Shown: positions 26,140 to 35,942 of the stretch, in pieces
Position numbering within the stretch: the first letter of the stretch is position 1
Layout: each line of letters begins with the position of its first letter
Source: Variovorax paradoxus
Lineage (GTDB): Bacteria > Pseudomonadota > Gammaproteobacteria > Burkholderiales > Burkholderiaceae_C
Direction: 5' to 3'
NCBI RefSeq assembly: GCF_009755665.1
Contig: NZ_CP046622.1
Coordinates: forward strand, 5,273,001 to 5,337,000
DNA: 64,000 nucleotides
Translations under genes and position numbers: made by a program
Notes under the pieces: model-generated
Seen by the model: the letters and a program-made list of their open reading frames with translations, nothing else
Database searches by the model: none
What the model was told of the DNA's origin: nothing

Positions 26140-27156
26140 ATGACTTCTTCAACTTTCAAATCGAATCGCCGGGTTGCGCTTGCCGCTTCCGCGGCAGTGA
26201 TCGCCCTTGCGGCTGCTCCTTCCTGGGCCCAGAACACCTGGCCGAACAAGCCGGTGCGCATCGTCGTGCCCTTTGCAGCGGGCGGCACCACCGACATCCT
26301 GGCGCGCGCCGTTGCGCCCGAGCTCTCCAAGGCCTTCGGCCAGCAGTTCATCGTCGACAACCGCGCGGGCGCGGGCGGCAACGTGGGCGCCGAAATCGTC
26401 GCGCGCGCGCCGAACGACGGCTACACGCTGCTGATGGGCACGGTGGGCACGCACGGCATCAACCGCGCGCTCTATCCCAAGCTGCCGTTCGACCCGATCA
26501 AGGATTTCGCGCCGATCACGCTGGTGGCGGCCGTGCCCAACGTGATGGAAATGAACGCCGACAAGGCCAAGACCCTGAACATCCGCAACGTGCAGGATTT
26601 CATCAAGTACGCCAAGGCCAACCCGGGCAAGCTCAACATGGCTTCGAGCGGCAGCGGCACGTCCATCCACCTGGCGGGCGAGCTCTTCAAGAGCATGACC
26701 GGCACCTACATGGCGCACATTCCGTACAAGGGCTCGGGCCCGGCGCTGCTGGACATGGTGGGCGGCAATGCCGACGTGATGTTCGACAACCTGCCTTCGT
26801 CGATGGCGCAGATCAAGGGCGGCAAGCTCACGGCCCTGGCCGTCACGAGCGCGCAGCGCTCGCCGGCGCTGCCCGATATTCCGACCGTCGAGGAAGCGGG
26901 TGGCCCGGCGCTCAAGGGCTTCGAGGCCAGCTCGTGGTTCGGATTGCTGGCGCCGGCGGGCACCTCGCCCGACATCGTGAACCGCATTCAGCAGGAAGTG
27001 GCCAAGTCGCTCGGCACGCCCGCCATCAAGGAAAAAATGCTGGCCCAGGGCGCGATTCCGAGCGGCAATTCACCGGCCGACTTCACCAAGCTGATTGCCA
27101 GCGAGCATGTGAAGTGGGCCAAGGTGGTGAAGGACTCCGGCGCCAAGGTGGACTAA
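26140..27156 (+). CDS. Bug/TctC family periplasmic receptor
   Basis: A 338-residue exported receptor (signal peptide ending APSWAQ) with Bug landmarks [60 protein letters not shown] and [17 protein letters not shown]. The probable ligand is a carboxylate. It is an orphan: no tctAB adjacent. Neither ATG 26113 nor 26140 has a clear ribosome-binding site; 26140 gives the more compact signal peptide. It is followed by a palindrome-rich repeat rather than an ordinary terminator. Confidence 0.88.
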   Translation: MTSSTFKSNRRVALAASAAVIALAAAPSWAQNTWPNKPVRIVVPFAAGGTTDILARAVAPELSKAFGQQFIVDNRAGAGGNVGAEIVARAPNDGYTLLMGTVGTHGINRALYPKLPFDPIKDFAPITLVAAVPNVMEMNADKAKTLNIRNVQDFIKYAKANPGKLNMASSGSGTSIHLAGELFKSMTGTYMAHIPYKGSGPALLDMVGGNADVMFDNLPSSMAQIKGGKLTALAVTSAQRSPALPDIPTVEEAGGPALKGFEASSWFGLLAPAGTSPDIVNRIQQEVAKSLGTPAIKEKMLAQGAIPSGNSPADFTKLIASEHVKWAKVVKDSGAKVD

Positions 27157-27266
27157 CCCCCAGTCTTCGCGCACTTCGTGTCGCTTCGCCAACCCCCTTT
27201 CAGGGGGCAACACCAGCGGCCCGGCGAAGCCGGTTCCGCGGTGTTTCTCGAAGGACGCAGGGGCTA
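27157..27266. repeat. Palindrome-rich intergenic repeat between convergent genes
   Basis: Two perfect small hairpins, CCCCCT-TTC-AGGGGG (27193-27207) and CCGGC-GAA-GCCGG (27221-27233), lie in a mosaic sequence that resembles intergenic elements scattered through Comamonadaceae genomes (recollection, not checked). It lies between the Bug receptor and the DUF1840 gene, where a bidirectional terminator would be expected. No coding potential. Confidence 0.6.
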
Positions 27267-27279
27267 GAACGCGGGCTGG

Positions 27280-27606
27280 TCAGGTGCTCCAGGTGACGTC
27301 TTTTTCCTCGGCCAGCGAATCCCTCAGCATGCGGAGCAGCGGCGCGGCGCGCTGGTGCAGGCTCACATGCTGCTTTTCGGCGTCATTGGCGTGACCTTCC
27401 ACGACGTGGTCGTCGTGGTTATGGGGGGCGTTGTTGGCCTCGCGTGCCAGCGCGGACTCGATCGCCGCAATGGCGGCGGGGATCTGCTCGACGGTGATGA
27501 TGCCCTGGGGCGCGGCCGGCTTGCCCACGATGTCGAGCAGCTGGCGCGCATGCACCTCCAGCATCTCGAATGAAGAGGTGGCCCGCGACTGGAATTTGTA
27601 CAGCAT
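27280..27606 (-). CDS. DUF1840 domain-containing protein
   Basis: A 108-residue small soluble protein beginning MLYKFQSRATSSFEMLEVHA, the hallmark of DUF1840 in betaproteobacteria. No signal peptide or membrane segment; the middle is His/Asp-rich (APHNHDDHVVEGH). It lies 13 nt downstream of the cyclopropane fatty acid synthase stop on the same strand and is probably co-transcribed. Function unknown. Confidence 0.88.
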   Translation of the reverse strand: MLYKFQSRATSSFEMLEVHARQLLDIVGKPAAPQGIITVEQIPAAIAAIESALAREANNAPHNHDDHVVEGHANDAEKQHVSLHQRAAPLLRMLRDSLAEEKDVTWST

Positions 27607-27619
27607 GGTTTGTTTTTAC

Positions 27620-28888
27620 TCACTTGTAGATGTAGTCACGGGCAAAAGGGTACACCGATTGCGAACCGCGCAGCGCACCGTGCTCCACCCTGCCGTCCGG
27701 CTTGGTGGAAAGCATCTGGTGCAGTGAGATCCAACCCTGCTCGAAGCTCATGGCGGAGCCCGCCAGGTACAGGCGGTAGGCCCGCAAGATGCGCTCGGCG
27801 TTGCGGCTCTGGGGCCCGCCGGTGCGCTCTAGCACCTCGCGTGCAGTGTCGAGCTGCGCCTCGAGCGCGTCCGACCAGGCCCAGAGCGTGCGCGCGTAGT
27901 GCGGCCGCAGGCTTTCGGTATCGACCATTTCCAGCCCCGCGGCGGCCGTTTCGCGCAGCACATGCGTCACGTGCAGCAGCTCGCCGCCCGGAAAAATGTA
28001 CTTCTCGATGAAGTCGCCCATGCCCGCGCCAAGCTGACGATAGTCGAGCTGGCCCGAGGTAATGCCGTGGTTCAACACCAGGCCGCCAGGCTTCAGCAGC
28101 GAATGGATCTTGCGGAAATAGGTCGGCATGTTGGCCGCACCCACGTGCTCGAACATGCCGACCGACGCGATCTTGTCGAAAGGCGCATCGGCGGAAAGCT
28201 CGCGGTAGTCGCGTAGTTCCACACGCACCCGGCCCTGAAGGCCCTTTTCCTCGACGAGCTGTTGAACATGCGCATGCTGGTTCTTCGACAGCGTGATGCC
28301 GGTGGCGTCGACGCCATAGTGCTCGGCCGCCCACATCAAGAGCCCGCCCCAGCCGGAGCCGATGTCCAGGAAACGCTCGCCGGGCTGCAGCAGCAGCTTG
28401 CGGCAGATGTGGTCGAGCTTGGCTTCCTGCGCCTGGGCAAGCGTCAGCTCGGGGGTGCGGAAGTAGGCACACGAGTAGACCCGGCGCGGATCGAGCCACA
28501 GCGCGTAGAAGTCGTCTGAAACGTCGTAGTGGAACTGGATCTGCTCCGCGTCCTTGTTCAGTGAGTGCGAGCCGCGGGACTTGGCCAGCCGCGCCAGGCG
28601 GGTCCACCAGGTGGTGTTGGTCTCGGCGGGGTTGCCGGGCAGCATGCCGACTGTTGCGTCGATCAGGTCGCGCATTGCGCCTTCGATCTGGACCTTGCCT
28701 TCTACGTACGCCTCGCCAATGGCGCCCACCTGCCTGGCCGCCAGCTTGGCTAGCGCCGACCACTCACTGAACGCCAGGGTGACGCGGGACCCCGGCTTGG
28801 CAACTCTTCGGCCATCAGGCAATTCCAGCGCGATGGGCACAGGCAGCGACGCAAGCTGCGACTCGATCTTGGGTATCAAGCTTTGCAT
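27620..28888 (-). CDS. cfa: Cyclopropane-fatty-acyl-phospholipid synthase family methyltransferase
   Basis: A 422-residue SAM-dependent enzyme that adds a methylene bridge to unsaturated acyl chains of membrane phospholipids. An N-terminal lipid-binding domain (about 1-110) is followed by [34 protein letters not shown], the SAM-binding motif [10 protein letters not shown] near residue 170, and [18 protein letters not shown]. The length is a little above E. coli Cfa (382 aa). ATG 28888 was chosen because upstream residues run into the divergent operon promoter. It is divergent from the aromatic-acid operon. Confidence 0.92.
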   Translation of the reverse strand: MQSLIPKIESQLASLPVPIALELPDGRRVAKPGSRVTLAFSEWSALAKLAARQVGAIGEAYVEGKVQIEGAMRDLIDATVGMLPGNPAETNTTWWTRLARLAKSRGSHSLNKDAEQIQFHYDVSDDFYALWLDPRRVYSCAYFRTPELTLAQAQEAKLDHICRKLLLQPGERFLDIGSGWGGLLMWAAEHYGVDATGITLSKNQHAHVQQLVEEKGLQGRVRVELRDYRELSADAPFDKIASVGMFEHVGAANMPTYFRKIHSLLKPGGLVLNHGITSGQLDYRQLGAGMGDFIEKYIFPGGELLHVTHVLRETAAAGLEMVDTESLRPHYARTLWAWSDALEAQLDTAREVLERTGGPQSRNAERILRAYRLYLAGSAMSFEQGWISLHQMLSTKPDGRVEHGALRGSQSVYPFARDYIYK

Positions 28889-28968
28889 GGTGCGGCCATG
28901 GTATTGATTTTTTCGATTTTTTGCATGACATCGCAACGCGCGCGGTACCCCCCGTGGTAGTGGTCCCG

Positions 28969-28996
28969 TTGACAGCAGATTGTTTATGCTTAAACT
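28969..28996 (+). promoter_or_regulatory. Sigma-70-type promoter for the 2-aminobenzoyl-CoA operon
   Basis: TTGACA at 28969-28974 and TAAACT at 28991-28996 are separated by 16 nt, immediately upstream of the monooxygenase ATG (29005). This would leave a very short leader. The -35 matches consensus fully. Confidence 0.6.
28982..28995. promoter_or_regulatory. GTTTA-TGCT-TAAAC dyad overlapping the -10: candidate MarR operator
   Basis: A perfect 5-bp dyad, extended imperfectly on both sides, sits between and over the promoter elements of the operon that also encodes a MarR regulator as its second gene. Binding there would block transcription, consistent with repression relieved by an aryl-CoA. 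The role is inferred. Confidence 0.55.
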
Positions 28997-29004
28997 ATTC
29001 AATC

Positions 29005-31392
29005 ATGAACAGCCTTACCGCCGGCGCTTCAGCCGCCCCCGCCATGGACCTTCAACGCATCCTGTGCATCGGCGGCGGCCCCGCCGGGCTGTATTTCGCG
29101 CTGCTGATGAAGGCGCGCAAACCGGCGCTCGACATCACCGTGGTCGAGCGCAACCGCCCCTTCGACACTTTCGGCTGGGGCGTGGTGCTCAGCGACCAGA
29201 CGCTGGCCAACCTGGCGGCGGCGGACGGCGAAACCGCGGCACTCATCGGCAACGAATTCCACCACTGGGACGACATCCAGGTGTTTTTCAAGGGCCGGCA
29301 AGTGCGCTCGGGCGGGCACGGCTTCTGCGGCATCGGCCGCAAGCGGCTGCTGAACATCCTGCAAGAGCGCTGCCTGGCGCTGGGCGTGAAGCTGGTGTTC
29401 GAAACCGACGCGACGGATGACCAGGCGATTGCCGCCCAGTACAACGCCGACCTGGTGATTGCCAGCGACGGCCTCAACAGCCGCATCCGCCAGCGCTATG
29501 CCGACGTGTTCAAGCCCGACATCGACCTGCGCAACTGCCGCTTCGTGTGGCTGGGCACGCACCAGACCTTCGACGCTTTTACCTTTGCTTTCGAGCAGAC
29601 CGAGCACGGCTGGTTCCAGGCGCATGCCTACCAGTTCGACGACAAGACATCCACCTTCATCGTCGAAACGCCCGAGGCGGTGTGGAAGGCCCACGGCCTC
29701 GACCAGATGGAGCAGCCCGAGGCCATCGCCTTCTGCGAGAAGCTGTTCGCCAAGTACCTGGGCGGCCATCCGCTCATCAGCAACGCCACGCACCTGCGCG
29801 GCTCGGCCAACTGGATCCGCTTTCCGCGCGTGGTGTGCGAGCGCTGGACGCACCGCATCGACGTCGAGGGCCGCTCGGTGCCCGTGGTGCTGATGGGCGA
29901 CGCGGCGCACACTGCGCACTTCTCGATCGGCTCGGGCACCAAGCTCGCGCTGGAAGACGCGATCGACCTGGCGAATGAATTCGAGCGCGGCGGCACGGTC
30001 GACCACGTACTCGAGGGCTACGAGGCGCGCCGCAGCGTCGAGGTGCTCAAGATCCAGAACGCGGCCCGCAACTCCACCGAATGGTTCGAAAACGTGCCGC
30101 GCTACACCGGCATGCAGATCGAGCAGTTCGCCTACTCGCTGCTCACGCGCTCGCAGCGCATCAGCCACGAGAACCTGCGCGTGCGCGACACCGAATGGCT
30201 CGGCGGCTACGAGCGGTGGCTCGCGGGCGGCAAGCCGGTGGCGCCCATGCTGATGCCTCTCACAGTGCGCGGCCTCACGCTGAAGAACCGCATCCTGGTG
30301 TCGCCGATGGCCACCTACAGTGCGGTCGACGGCGTGCCTCAAGACTTTCTGCTGGTGCACCTGGGTGCGCGCGCGCTCGGCGGCGCCGCCATGGTGTTCG
30401 TCGAAATGACGAGCCCGACGCCCGAAGGCCGCATCACCCCCGGCTGCACCGGCCTCTACAACGACACGCAGCAGGCTGCGTTCAAGCGCATCGTCGATTT
30501 CGTGCACACGCAGTCGAACGCGAAGATTGCGATGCAGCTCGGCCACAGCGGGGCCAAGGGCTCGACGCGCGTGGGCTGGGAGGGCACCGACGAGCCACTG
30601 GAGAGCGGCAACTGGCCGCTGCTGTCCGCGAGCGCGGTGGCCTATGGCGAACAGAACCAGTTGCCGGCCGCGATGACGCGCGAGCAGATGGACGACATGC
30701 GCGAGCGGTTCGTCGAATCCACCCGCCGAGCCGCCGAATGCGGCTTCGACTGGCTCGAGCTGCACTGCGCGCACGGCTACCTGCTGTCGGCCTTCATCAG
30801 CCCGCTGACCAACCTGCGTACTGATGAGTACGGCGGCGACATCGAGGGGCGCTGCCGCTATCCGCTCGAAGTGTTTCGCGCAGTGCGCGCCGCCTGGCCC
30901 GAAGACAAGCCGATGAGCGTGCGGATCTCCGCGCACGACTGGGCGCCCGGCGGTAACACCGATGCGGACGCGGTCACCGTCGCTCGCCTCTTCAAGGAAG
31001 CCGGCGCCGATTTCATCGATGTGTCTTCGGGCCAGACCACGAGGGCCGCGAAGCCGGTGTACGGTCGCATGTACCAGACGCCGTTCTCGGACCGCATCCG
31101 CAACGAAGTCGGCATTTCGACCATTGCAGTGGGTGCCATCACCGATGCGGACCAGGCGAACAGCATCATTGCGGCCGGGCGCGCAGACCTCTGCGCCATC
31201 GCGCGCCCGCACCTCGCCGACCCTGCCTGGACCCTGCACGAAGCGGCCAAGCTGCAGAGCCGCGATGTCGATTGGCCGAAGCAATACCTGAGCGGGCGCG
31301 ACCAGATGTACTGCGAGATCGCCAAGCAGCAGCAGATTGCCGCGGCCGCCAACGCCGCAATGGCCGCGCAGAACAACGAGGAGACGCACTGA
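29005..31392 (+). CDS. Bifunctional FAD monooxygenase / old-yellow-enzyme fusion (2-aminobenzoyl-CoA monooxygenase/reductase or salicylyl-CoA 5-hydroxylase type)
   Basis: A 795-residue two-flavin enzyme. Residues 1-400 are an aromatic-ring FAD hydroxylase: [10 protein letters not shown] at 21-30, DGLNSRIR, and [14 protein letters not shown] near 298. Residues about 410-780 are an NADH:flavin oxidoreductase of the old-yellow-enzyme type: [44 protein letters not shown] and [10 protein letters not shown]. In Azoarcus evansii this fusion hydroxylates 2-aminobenzoyl-CoA with O2 and then reduces and dearomatises the ring with NADH. The neighbouring ligase, dehydrogenase, crotonase and RidA genes support that pathway; salicylyl-CoA is the main alternative. 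Cytoplasmic. No clear ribosome-binding site for ATG 29005; ATG 29044 is possible. Confidence 0.88.
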   Translation: MNSLTAGASAAPAMDLQRILCIGGGPAGLYFALLMKARKPALDITVVERNRPFDTFGWGVVLSDQTLANLAAADGETAALIGNEFHHWDDIQVFFKGRQVRSGGHGFCGIGRKRLLNILQERCLALGVKLVFETDATDDQAIAAQYNADLVIASDGLNSRIRQRYADVFKPDIDLRNCRFVWLGTHQTFDAFTFAFEQTEHGWFQAHAYQFDDKTSTFIVETPEAVWKAHGLDQMEQPEAIAFCEKLFAKYLGGHPLISNATHLRGSANWIRFPRVVCERWTHRIDVEGRSVPVVLMGDAAHTAHFSIGSGTKLALEDAIDLANEFERGGTVDHVLEGYEARRSVEVLKIQNAARNSTEWFENVPRYTGMQIEQFAYSLLTRSQRISHENLRVRDTEWLGGYERWLAGGKPVAPMLMPLTVRGLTLKNRILVSPMATYSAVDGVPQDFLLVHLGARALGGAAMVFVEMTSPTPEGRITPGCTGLYNDTQQAAFKRIVDFVHTQSNAKIAMQLGHSGAKGSTRVGWEGTDEPLESGNWPLLSASAVAYGEQNQLPAAMTREQMDDMRERFVESTRRAAECGFDWLELHCAHGYLLSAFISPLTNLRTDEYGGDIEGRCRYPLEVFRAVRAAWPEDKPMSVRISAHDWAPGGNTDADAVTVARLFKEAGADFIDVSSGQTTRAAKPVYGRMYQTPFSDRIRNEVGISTIAVGAITDADQANSIIAAGRADLCAIARPHLADPAWTLHEAAKLQSRDVDWPKQYLSGRDQMYCEIAKQQQIAAAANAAMAAQNNEETH

Positions 31393-31393
31393 C

Positions 31394-31870
31394 ATGGACC
31401 TCGAAGCGCGCGCCCACAGTGAACACCCCGAAGCGCTGCGGCTCTGGCTGCGGCTCCTCACCTGCACGCAGCTCATCGAGAAGCAGGTGCGCAACGAACT
31501 GCGTTCGCAGTTCTCGACCACGCTGCCGCGCTTCGATCTGATGTCGCAGCTCGAGCGTGCGCCCGACGGCCTGAAGATGAACGAGCTCTCACGCCGCATG
31601 ATGGTGACGGGCGGCAACGTGACCGGCATCACCGATCAGCTGGTGACCGAAGGGCTGGTGGAGCGCGTCGACGTCGAAGGCGACAGGCGCGCCTGGCGCG
31701 TACGCCTCACTGCGCGGGGTCGCAAGCTCTTCAACGAGATGGCGCAGCAGCACGAAGACTGGATCGTCGATGCCTTTGCGGGCCTCAGCGCCAAGGAAAT
31801 CGCGCAGCTTCACAAGCTGCTCGGCAAGGTCAAGCAACACTCACACAGCCAGATGGCGGAGGCCGAATGA
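31394..31870 (+). CDS. MarR family transcriptional regulator
   Basis: A 158-residue winged-helix regulator. The core [40 protein letters not shown] recognition helix and [20 protein letters not shown] wing are typical. Its start is 1 nt after the monooxygenase stop and its end overlaps the crotonase start (ATGA). MarR proteins in aryl-CoA operons usually sense the CoA thioester. It probably represses the operon through the dyad at 28982. Confidence 0.9.
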   Translation: MDLEARAHSEHPEALRLWLRLLTCTQLIEKQVRNELRSQFSTTLPRFDLMSQLERAPDGLKMNELSRRMMVTGGNVTGITDQLVTEGLVERVDVEGDRRAWRVRLTARGRKLFNEMAQQHEDWIVDAFAGLSAKEIAQLHKLLGKVKQHSHSQMAEAE

Positions 31871-32721
31871 AGCACTACATCGGAGCGGGCAATCCCATGC
31901 GCGCGCAATTCGAGGCCAAGGCGCCTTACGAGGCCAAGCACTTCGCGTGGAGCTATGAGGCCGGCGTCGGCACCGTCACGCTCAATCGCCCCGAGCGCAA
32001 GAACCCGCTCACATTCGATTCGTACGCCGAGCTGCGCGACCTGTTTCGCGCATTGAACTACGCCACCGATGTGAAGGCCATCGTCATCACCGGTGCGGGT
32101 GGCAACTTCTGCTCGGGCGGCGACGTGCACGAGATCATCGGCCCGCTCACCGGCATGCGCATGCCCGAGCTGCTCGAGTTCACGCGCATGACCGGCGACC
32201 TGGTGAAAGCGATCCGCGCCTGCCCGCAACCCATCATCGGTGCGATCGACGGCGTGTGCGCCGGCGCCGGTGCAATGATCGCGCTGGCCTGCGACCTGCG
32301 CTACGGTTCGCCCGGCACGCGCACCGCTTTTCTTTTCACGCGCGTGGGCCTTGCCGGTGCGGACATGGGTGCCTGCGCACTGCTGCCGCGCGTGATCGGC
32401 CAGGGCCGTGCATCGGAGCTGCTCTTCACCGGCCGCGCAATGACGGCGCAGGAAGGCCATGCCTGGGGCTTCTTCAACGCGCTGCACGAAAGCGATGCAC
32501 TGCTCGAGGCTGCCGCCAAGGTGGCGCGCGAACTGGCCGAAGGCCCGAGCTTCGCGCACGGCATGACCAAGACGATGCTTTCGCAGGAATGGTCGATGAC
32601 CATCGACCAGGCCATCGAGGCCGAAGCGCAGGCACAGGCCATCTGCATGCAGACCGAGGACTTCAAGCGCGCCTACGAAGCCTTCGCCGCCAAGCGCAAG
32701 CCTGTGTTCGGTGGGGACTGA
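31867..32721 (+). CDS. Enoyl-CoA hydratase/isomerase (crotonase) family protein, non-canonical active site
   Basis: A 284-residue crotonase. [33 protein letters not shown] (first oxyanion-hole strand) and [20 protein letters not shown] are family blocks. By hand alignment the two hydratase glutamates are missing: the GGGCE position reads AGAM and the following PE position reads TR, while an Asp appears in GLAGADMGA. It may therefore be a hydrolase, lyase or isomerase acting on the non-aromatic ring CoA ester rather than a simple hydratase. Start ATG overlaps the MarR stop. Confidence 0.87.
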   Translation: MKHYIGAGNPMRAQFEAKAPYEAKHFAWSYEAGVGTVTLNRPERKNPLTFDSYAELRDLFRALNYATDVKAIVITGAGGNFCSGGDVHEIIGPLTGMRMPELLEFTRMTGDLVKAIRACPQPIIGAIDGVCAGAGAMIALACDLRYGSPGTRTAFLFTRVGLAGADMGACALLPRVIGQGRASELLFTGRAMTAQEGHAWGFFNALHESDALLEAAAKVARELAEGPSFAHGMTKTMLSQEWSMTIDQAIEAEAQAQAICMQTEDFKRAYEAFAAKRKPVFGGD

Positions 32722-32725
32722 CGCC

Positions 32726-33919
32726 ATGATGACGAAGATCCCCGCCCCACCTTCGACGGCGCACCTCGCGCTGCCTTTCTTCGACGAAGCCCATCGCTCG
32801 CTCGCGCGCGAACTGCTGCCCTGGTGCGCAGCGCAGGAGATCGATGAGCGTGACGACCGCGCAGCGTGCCGCGAATGGGTGCGCCGGCTCGGCGACGGCG
32901 GCTGGCTGCGCTATGCGGTGCCCGGCAGTGCGGGGGGTGCGCTCGAGCGCCTCGATTCGCGCGCGCTGGTACTGCTGCGCGAAACACTGGGCTACCACTC
33001 GCCGCTGGCCGACTTCGCGTTCGCGATGCAGGGGCTGGGCAGCGGTGCGATCACGCTCGCAGGTACGCCCGAGCAGCAGTCGCAGTACCTCACGGCTGTG
33101 GGCAGGGGCGAGAAGATCGCGGCCTTTGCGCTGAGCGAACCCGATGCGGGGTCGGACGTGGCCGCGATGGCGATGCGCGCCGAAGCCACCGCCGAAGGCT
33201 GGCGACTGAACGGCGCGAAGACCTGGATCAGCAATGGCGGCATCGCCGACTTCTATTGCGTGTTCGCAAAGACTGACCCGACCGGGGGTACGCGCGGCAT
33301 CACGGTGTTCATCGTCGATGCGAAGACACCCGGGCTCGACACCTCGGAGCACATCGACGTGATGGCGCCGCATCCGCTGGCTACCCTGCGCTTCGACAAT
33401 TGTGTTGTGCCGCGGACGGCTCAGCTGGGTGAGCTCAACGGCGGCTTCAAGCTGGCAATGCGCACGCTCGACATCTTTCGCGCTTCAGTGGCGGCCGCCG
33501 CGCTCGGCATGGGACGCCGCGCACTCGCCGAAGCCATTGCGCATGCAAAGAGCCGCCGCATGTTCGGGCAGACGCTCGCCGACTTCCAGCTCACGCAAGC
33601 CAAGCTGGGCGAGATGGCCGCATTGATCGACAGCGCCGCATTGCTCACCTATCGCGCCGCATGGATGCGCGACGACGCCGAGCAACGCGGTGCAGCCGCG
33701 GTGGGCGATGTGTCCGCTGCGGCGGCCATGGCCAAGATGTGCGCCACCGAGAACGCGAGCCGCGTGATCGACATGGCACTGCAGATGCACGGCGGCCTTG
33801 GCGTGAAGGTTGGCACGAAGATTGAAAGCCTCTACCGCGACATCCGCTCGCTGCGCATCTACGAAGGCGCGACGGAGGTTCAACAACTGATCATTGGCAA
33901 ATCCGTTCTGCGGGGATAA
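32726..33919 (+). CDS. Acyl-CoA dehydrogenase
   Basis: A 397-residue flavoenzyme of the acyl-CoA dehydrogenase family, which oxidises CoA esters at the alpha-beta bond and passes electrons to ETF. Landmarks are FALSEPDAGSDVAAMAM, LNGAKTWISNGGIADFY, AKSRRMFGQTLADFQLTQAK, QMHGGLGVKVGTKIESLYRD and IYEGATEVQ, where the catalytic Glu is expected. Adjacent ATG codons at 32726 and 32729 follow GGTGGGG; the GTG at 32711 overlaps the crotonase end and is less likely. Its place in the operon suggests that it oxidises a ring-reduced or ring-opened CoA intermediate. Confidence 0.92.
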   Translation: MMTKIPAPPSTAHLALPFFDEAHRSLARELLPWCAAQEIDERDDRAACREWVRRLGDGGWLRYAVPGSAGGALERLDSRALVLLRETLGYHSPLADFAFAMQGLGSGAITLAGTPEQQSQYLTAVGRGEKIAAFALSEPDAGSDVAAMAMRAEATAEGWRLNGAKTWISNGGIADFYCVFAKTDPTGGTRGITVFIVDAKTPGLDTSEHIDVMAPHPLATLRFDNCVVPRTAQLGELNGGFKLAMRTLDIFRASVAAAALGMGRRALAEAIAHAKSRRMFGQTLADFQLTQAKLGEMAALIDSAALLTYRAAWMRDDAEQRGAAAVGDVSAAAAMAKMCATENASRVIDMALQMHGGLGVKVGTKIESLYRDIRSLRIYEGATEVQQLIIGKSVLRG

Positions 33920-33924
33920 ATACC

Positions 33925-35547
33925 GTGTCTGCCCAAGTCGACCGCTTCGTTCACGACCGCCTGCCGCCCGCCGAGCAGTTGCCGGTCTTCCGCTACGACC
34001 TCCCGGAGCTGCAGCTGCCCGATCAGCTGAACCTGGTCGAAGAGCTTCTGGACAAGGCGCCCGCCAAGGGGTTCGGCGACAAGCCGATGCTGCGTTCGCC
34101 GACCGGCACGCTGACCTATTCGCAGGCGGCCGTCGAGGTCAACCGTATCGCGCAGGTGCTCACCGAAGATCTAGCGCTCGTGCCGGGGAACCGGGTGCTG
34201 CTGCGCGGCGGCAATTCGGTGGCCATGGCGCTGGCGTGGCTCGCGGTGGTCAAGGCCGGCCTGATTGCAGTGGCCACCATGCCACTGCTGCGCGCCAAGG
34301 AGCTGGGCGACATCATCGAGAAGGCGCAGCCGGTGGCGGCGCTGTGCGACGGCCGGCTGCTCGACGAACTCTCGATTGCGCAGCGGGAGCATCCGGTGCT
34401 CGCATCGGTGATTGCCTTCAACAAGCCCGATGCGCCCGATTCGCTGTCTGCACGTGCGGCGGGCAAGAGCGGTGTGTTCGCCGCGTGCCCCACGGCGTCT
34501 GACGACATTGCGTTGCTTGCCTTCACATCGGGCACCACCGGCAAGCCCAAGGCACCGGTCACCACGCACCGCGACGTGCTCGCAATGTGCGAGACATGGC
34601 CGCGCCACGTGCTGCAGGCGCGAAGCGACGACATCGTGATCGGCTCGCCGCCGCTGGCCTTTACCTTCGGACTTGGTGGGCTGCTGGTGTTTCCGATGTG
34701 GGCCGGTGCATCGGTGTACTTTGCCGATGCACCATTCACGCCCGAAGGGCTCGTGAAGCTCATCAACGAGGTCGGCGCGACCATCTGCTATACCGCGCCC
34801 ACCTTCTATCGCCAGATGGCGCCCTTCGTTCGCCAGCATGGCGCGCCGAGCCTGCGCATCTGCGTGAGCGCGGGCGAGGCGCTGCCCGACGCAACCCGGC
34901 AGCTGTGGAAGGAAGCCACGGGCATCGAGATGCTCGACGGCATCGGCGGCACCGAGGTGTTCCACATCTACATTTCCGCCGCGGGCGATCAGGTGCGCCG
35001 CGGTGCGGTCGGCAAGATAGTGCCTGGTTTCACCGCAAAGGTGGTGGACGACGAAGGCAACGAAGTACCGCGCGGCACGGTCGGCAAGCTGGCGCTGCAG
35101 GGGCCGGTGGGCTGCCGCTACCTGGACGATCCGCGCCAGGCCGACTACGTGAAGAACGGCTGGAACTACCCCGGCGATTCGTTCGTGCAGGACGACGACG
35201 GCTACTTCTTCTACCAGGCGCGCGCCGACGACATGATCATCACGGCTGGCTATAACGTCGGTGGCCCGGAGGTGGAAGATGCGCTGCTCAAGCACCCGGC
35301 TGTGGCCGAGTGCGGCGTGATCGGCAAGCCTGATCCCGACCGCGGCATGATTGTCAAAGCCTTCTGCGTGCTGAAGCCCGGCCACGAAGGCGATGACGCA
35401 CTCGTCAAGGCGCTGCAGGACCACGTGAAGGCCAGCATCGCGCCGTTCAAATACCCGCGGGAGATCGAGTTTGTGACGGTGCTTCCGCGCACCGAGACCG
35501 GCAAGCTCCAGCGATTCAAACTGAGACAACTCAACAGCACAACATGA
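33925..35547 (+). CDS. 2-aminobenzoate/benzoate-CoA ligase family protein
   Basis: A 540-residue AMP-forming aryl-CoA ligase, the entry enzyme of the pathway. The P-loop FTSGTTGKPKAPVTTH is near residue 200, YTAPTFYRQM is in the acyl pocket, GIGGTEVFHIYISAAGDQ is the adenylate motif, and YNVGGPEVEDALLKHP and TGKLQRFKLR (with the C-terminal catalytic Lys) follow. The length and wording fit benzoate-CoA ligase family members such as A. evansii 2-aminobenzoate-CoA ligase. It starts at GTG behind GGGGATAA, 5 nt after the acyl-CoA dehydrogenase stop. Benzoate or salicylate are alternative substrates. Confidence 0.9.
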   Translation: MSAQVDRFVHDRLPPAEQLPVFRYDLPELQLPDQLNLVEELLDKAPAKGFGDKPMLRSPTGTLTYSQAAVEVNRIAQVLTEDLALVPGNRVLLRGGNSVAMALAWLAVVKAGLIAVATMPLLRAKELGDIIEKAQPVAALCDGRLLDELSIAQREHPVLASVIAFNKPDAPDSLSARAAGKSGVFAACPTASDDIALLAFTSGTTGKPKAPVTTHRDVLAMCETWPRHVLQARSDDIVIGSPPLAFTFGLGGLLVFPMWAGASVYFADAPFTPEGLVKLINEVGATICYTAPTFYRQMAPFVRQHGAPSLRICVSAGEALPDATRQLWKEATGIEMLDGIGGTEVFHIYISAAGDQVRRGAVGKIVPGFTAKVVDDEGNEVPRGTVGKLALQGPVGCRYLDDPRQADYVKNGWNYPGDSFVQDDDGYFFYQARADDMIITAGYNVGGPEVEDALLKHPAVAECGVIGKPDPDRGMIVKAFCVLKPGHEGDDALVKALQDHVKASIAPFKYPREIEFVTVLPRTETGKLQRFKLRQLNSTT

Positions 35548-35942
35548 TGAACAAACTCTTGCAGCCACCGGGCTGGCTGCCTCCTAAAGGCTATGCGAAT
35601 GGCGTCGCCGCACGCGGCACCATGGTGTTCGTCGGCGGACAGATCGGCTGGAATGCGCAGCAGCAGTTCGAGTCGGACGACTTCATCGACCAATGCGGCC
35701 TGGCGCTGCGCAACATTGCCGAAGTGCTGCGGGAAGCCGGCGCCGGCCCCGAGCACATGGTGCGCATGACCTGGTACGTGACGGACCGCGACGAGTACAG
35801 CCGTCGGCTCGCCGAACTCGGCCCTGTGTACCGCGAAGCGATGGGGCGCAACTTTCCGGCCATGACTTGCGTTCAGGTGGCGGCGCTGGTCGAGCACCGT
35901 GCCAAGGTCGAGATCGAGGTGACGGCGGTCATTCCCGACTGA
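35544..35942 (+). CDS. RidA/YjgF family protein lacking the archetypal catalytic Arg
   Basis: A 132-residue trimeric-fold RidA relative, translationally coupled to the ligase (ATGA overlap). Archetypal RidA hydrolyses enamine/imine intermediates using an Arg in a PAR-T-V-V motif; here that motif reads FPAMTCVQV, so the Arg is Met107. It therefore falls with the Rid groups that lack the 2-aminoacrylate deaminase residue. In this pathway the monooxygenase/reductase product is itself an enamine, so a related or specialised role is attractive but unproven. Last gene of the operon. Confidence 0.88.
   Translation: MMNKLLQPPGWLPPKGYANGVAARGTMVFVGGQIGWNAQQQFESDDFIDQCGLALRNIAEVLREAGAGPEHMVRMTWYVTDRDEYSRRLAELGPVYREAMGRNFPAMTCVQVAALVEHRAKVEIEVTAVIPD

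Noticed and set aside
29029..31632. Long minus-strand open frame opposite the monooxygenase fusion
   Set aside because: Composition-driven shadow of a well-conserved two-domain gene; no recognisable family or ribosome-binding site.
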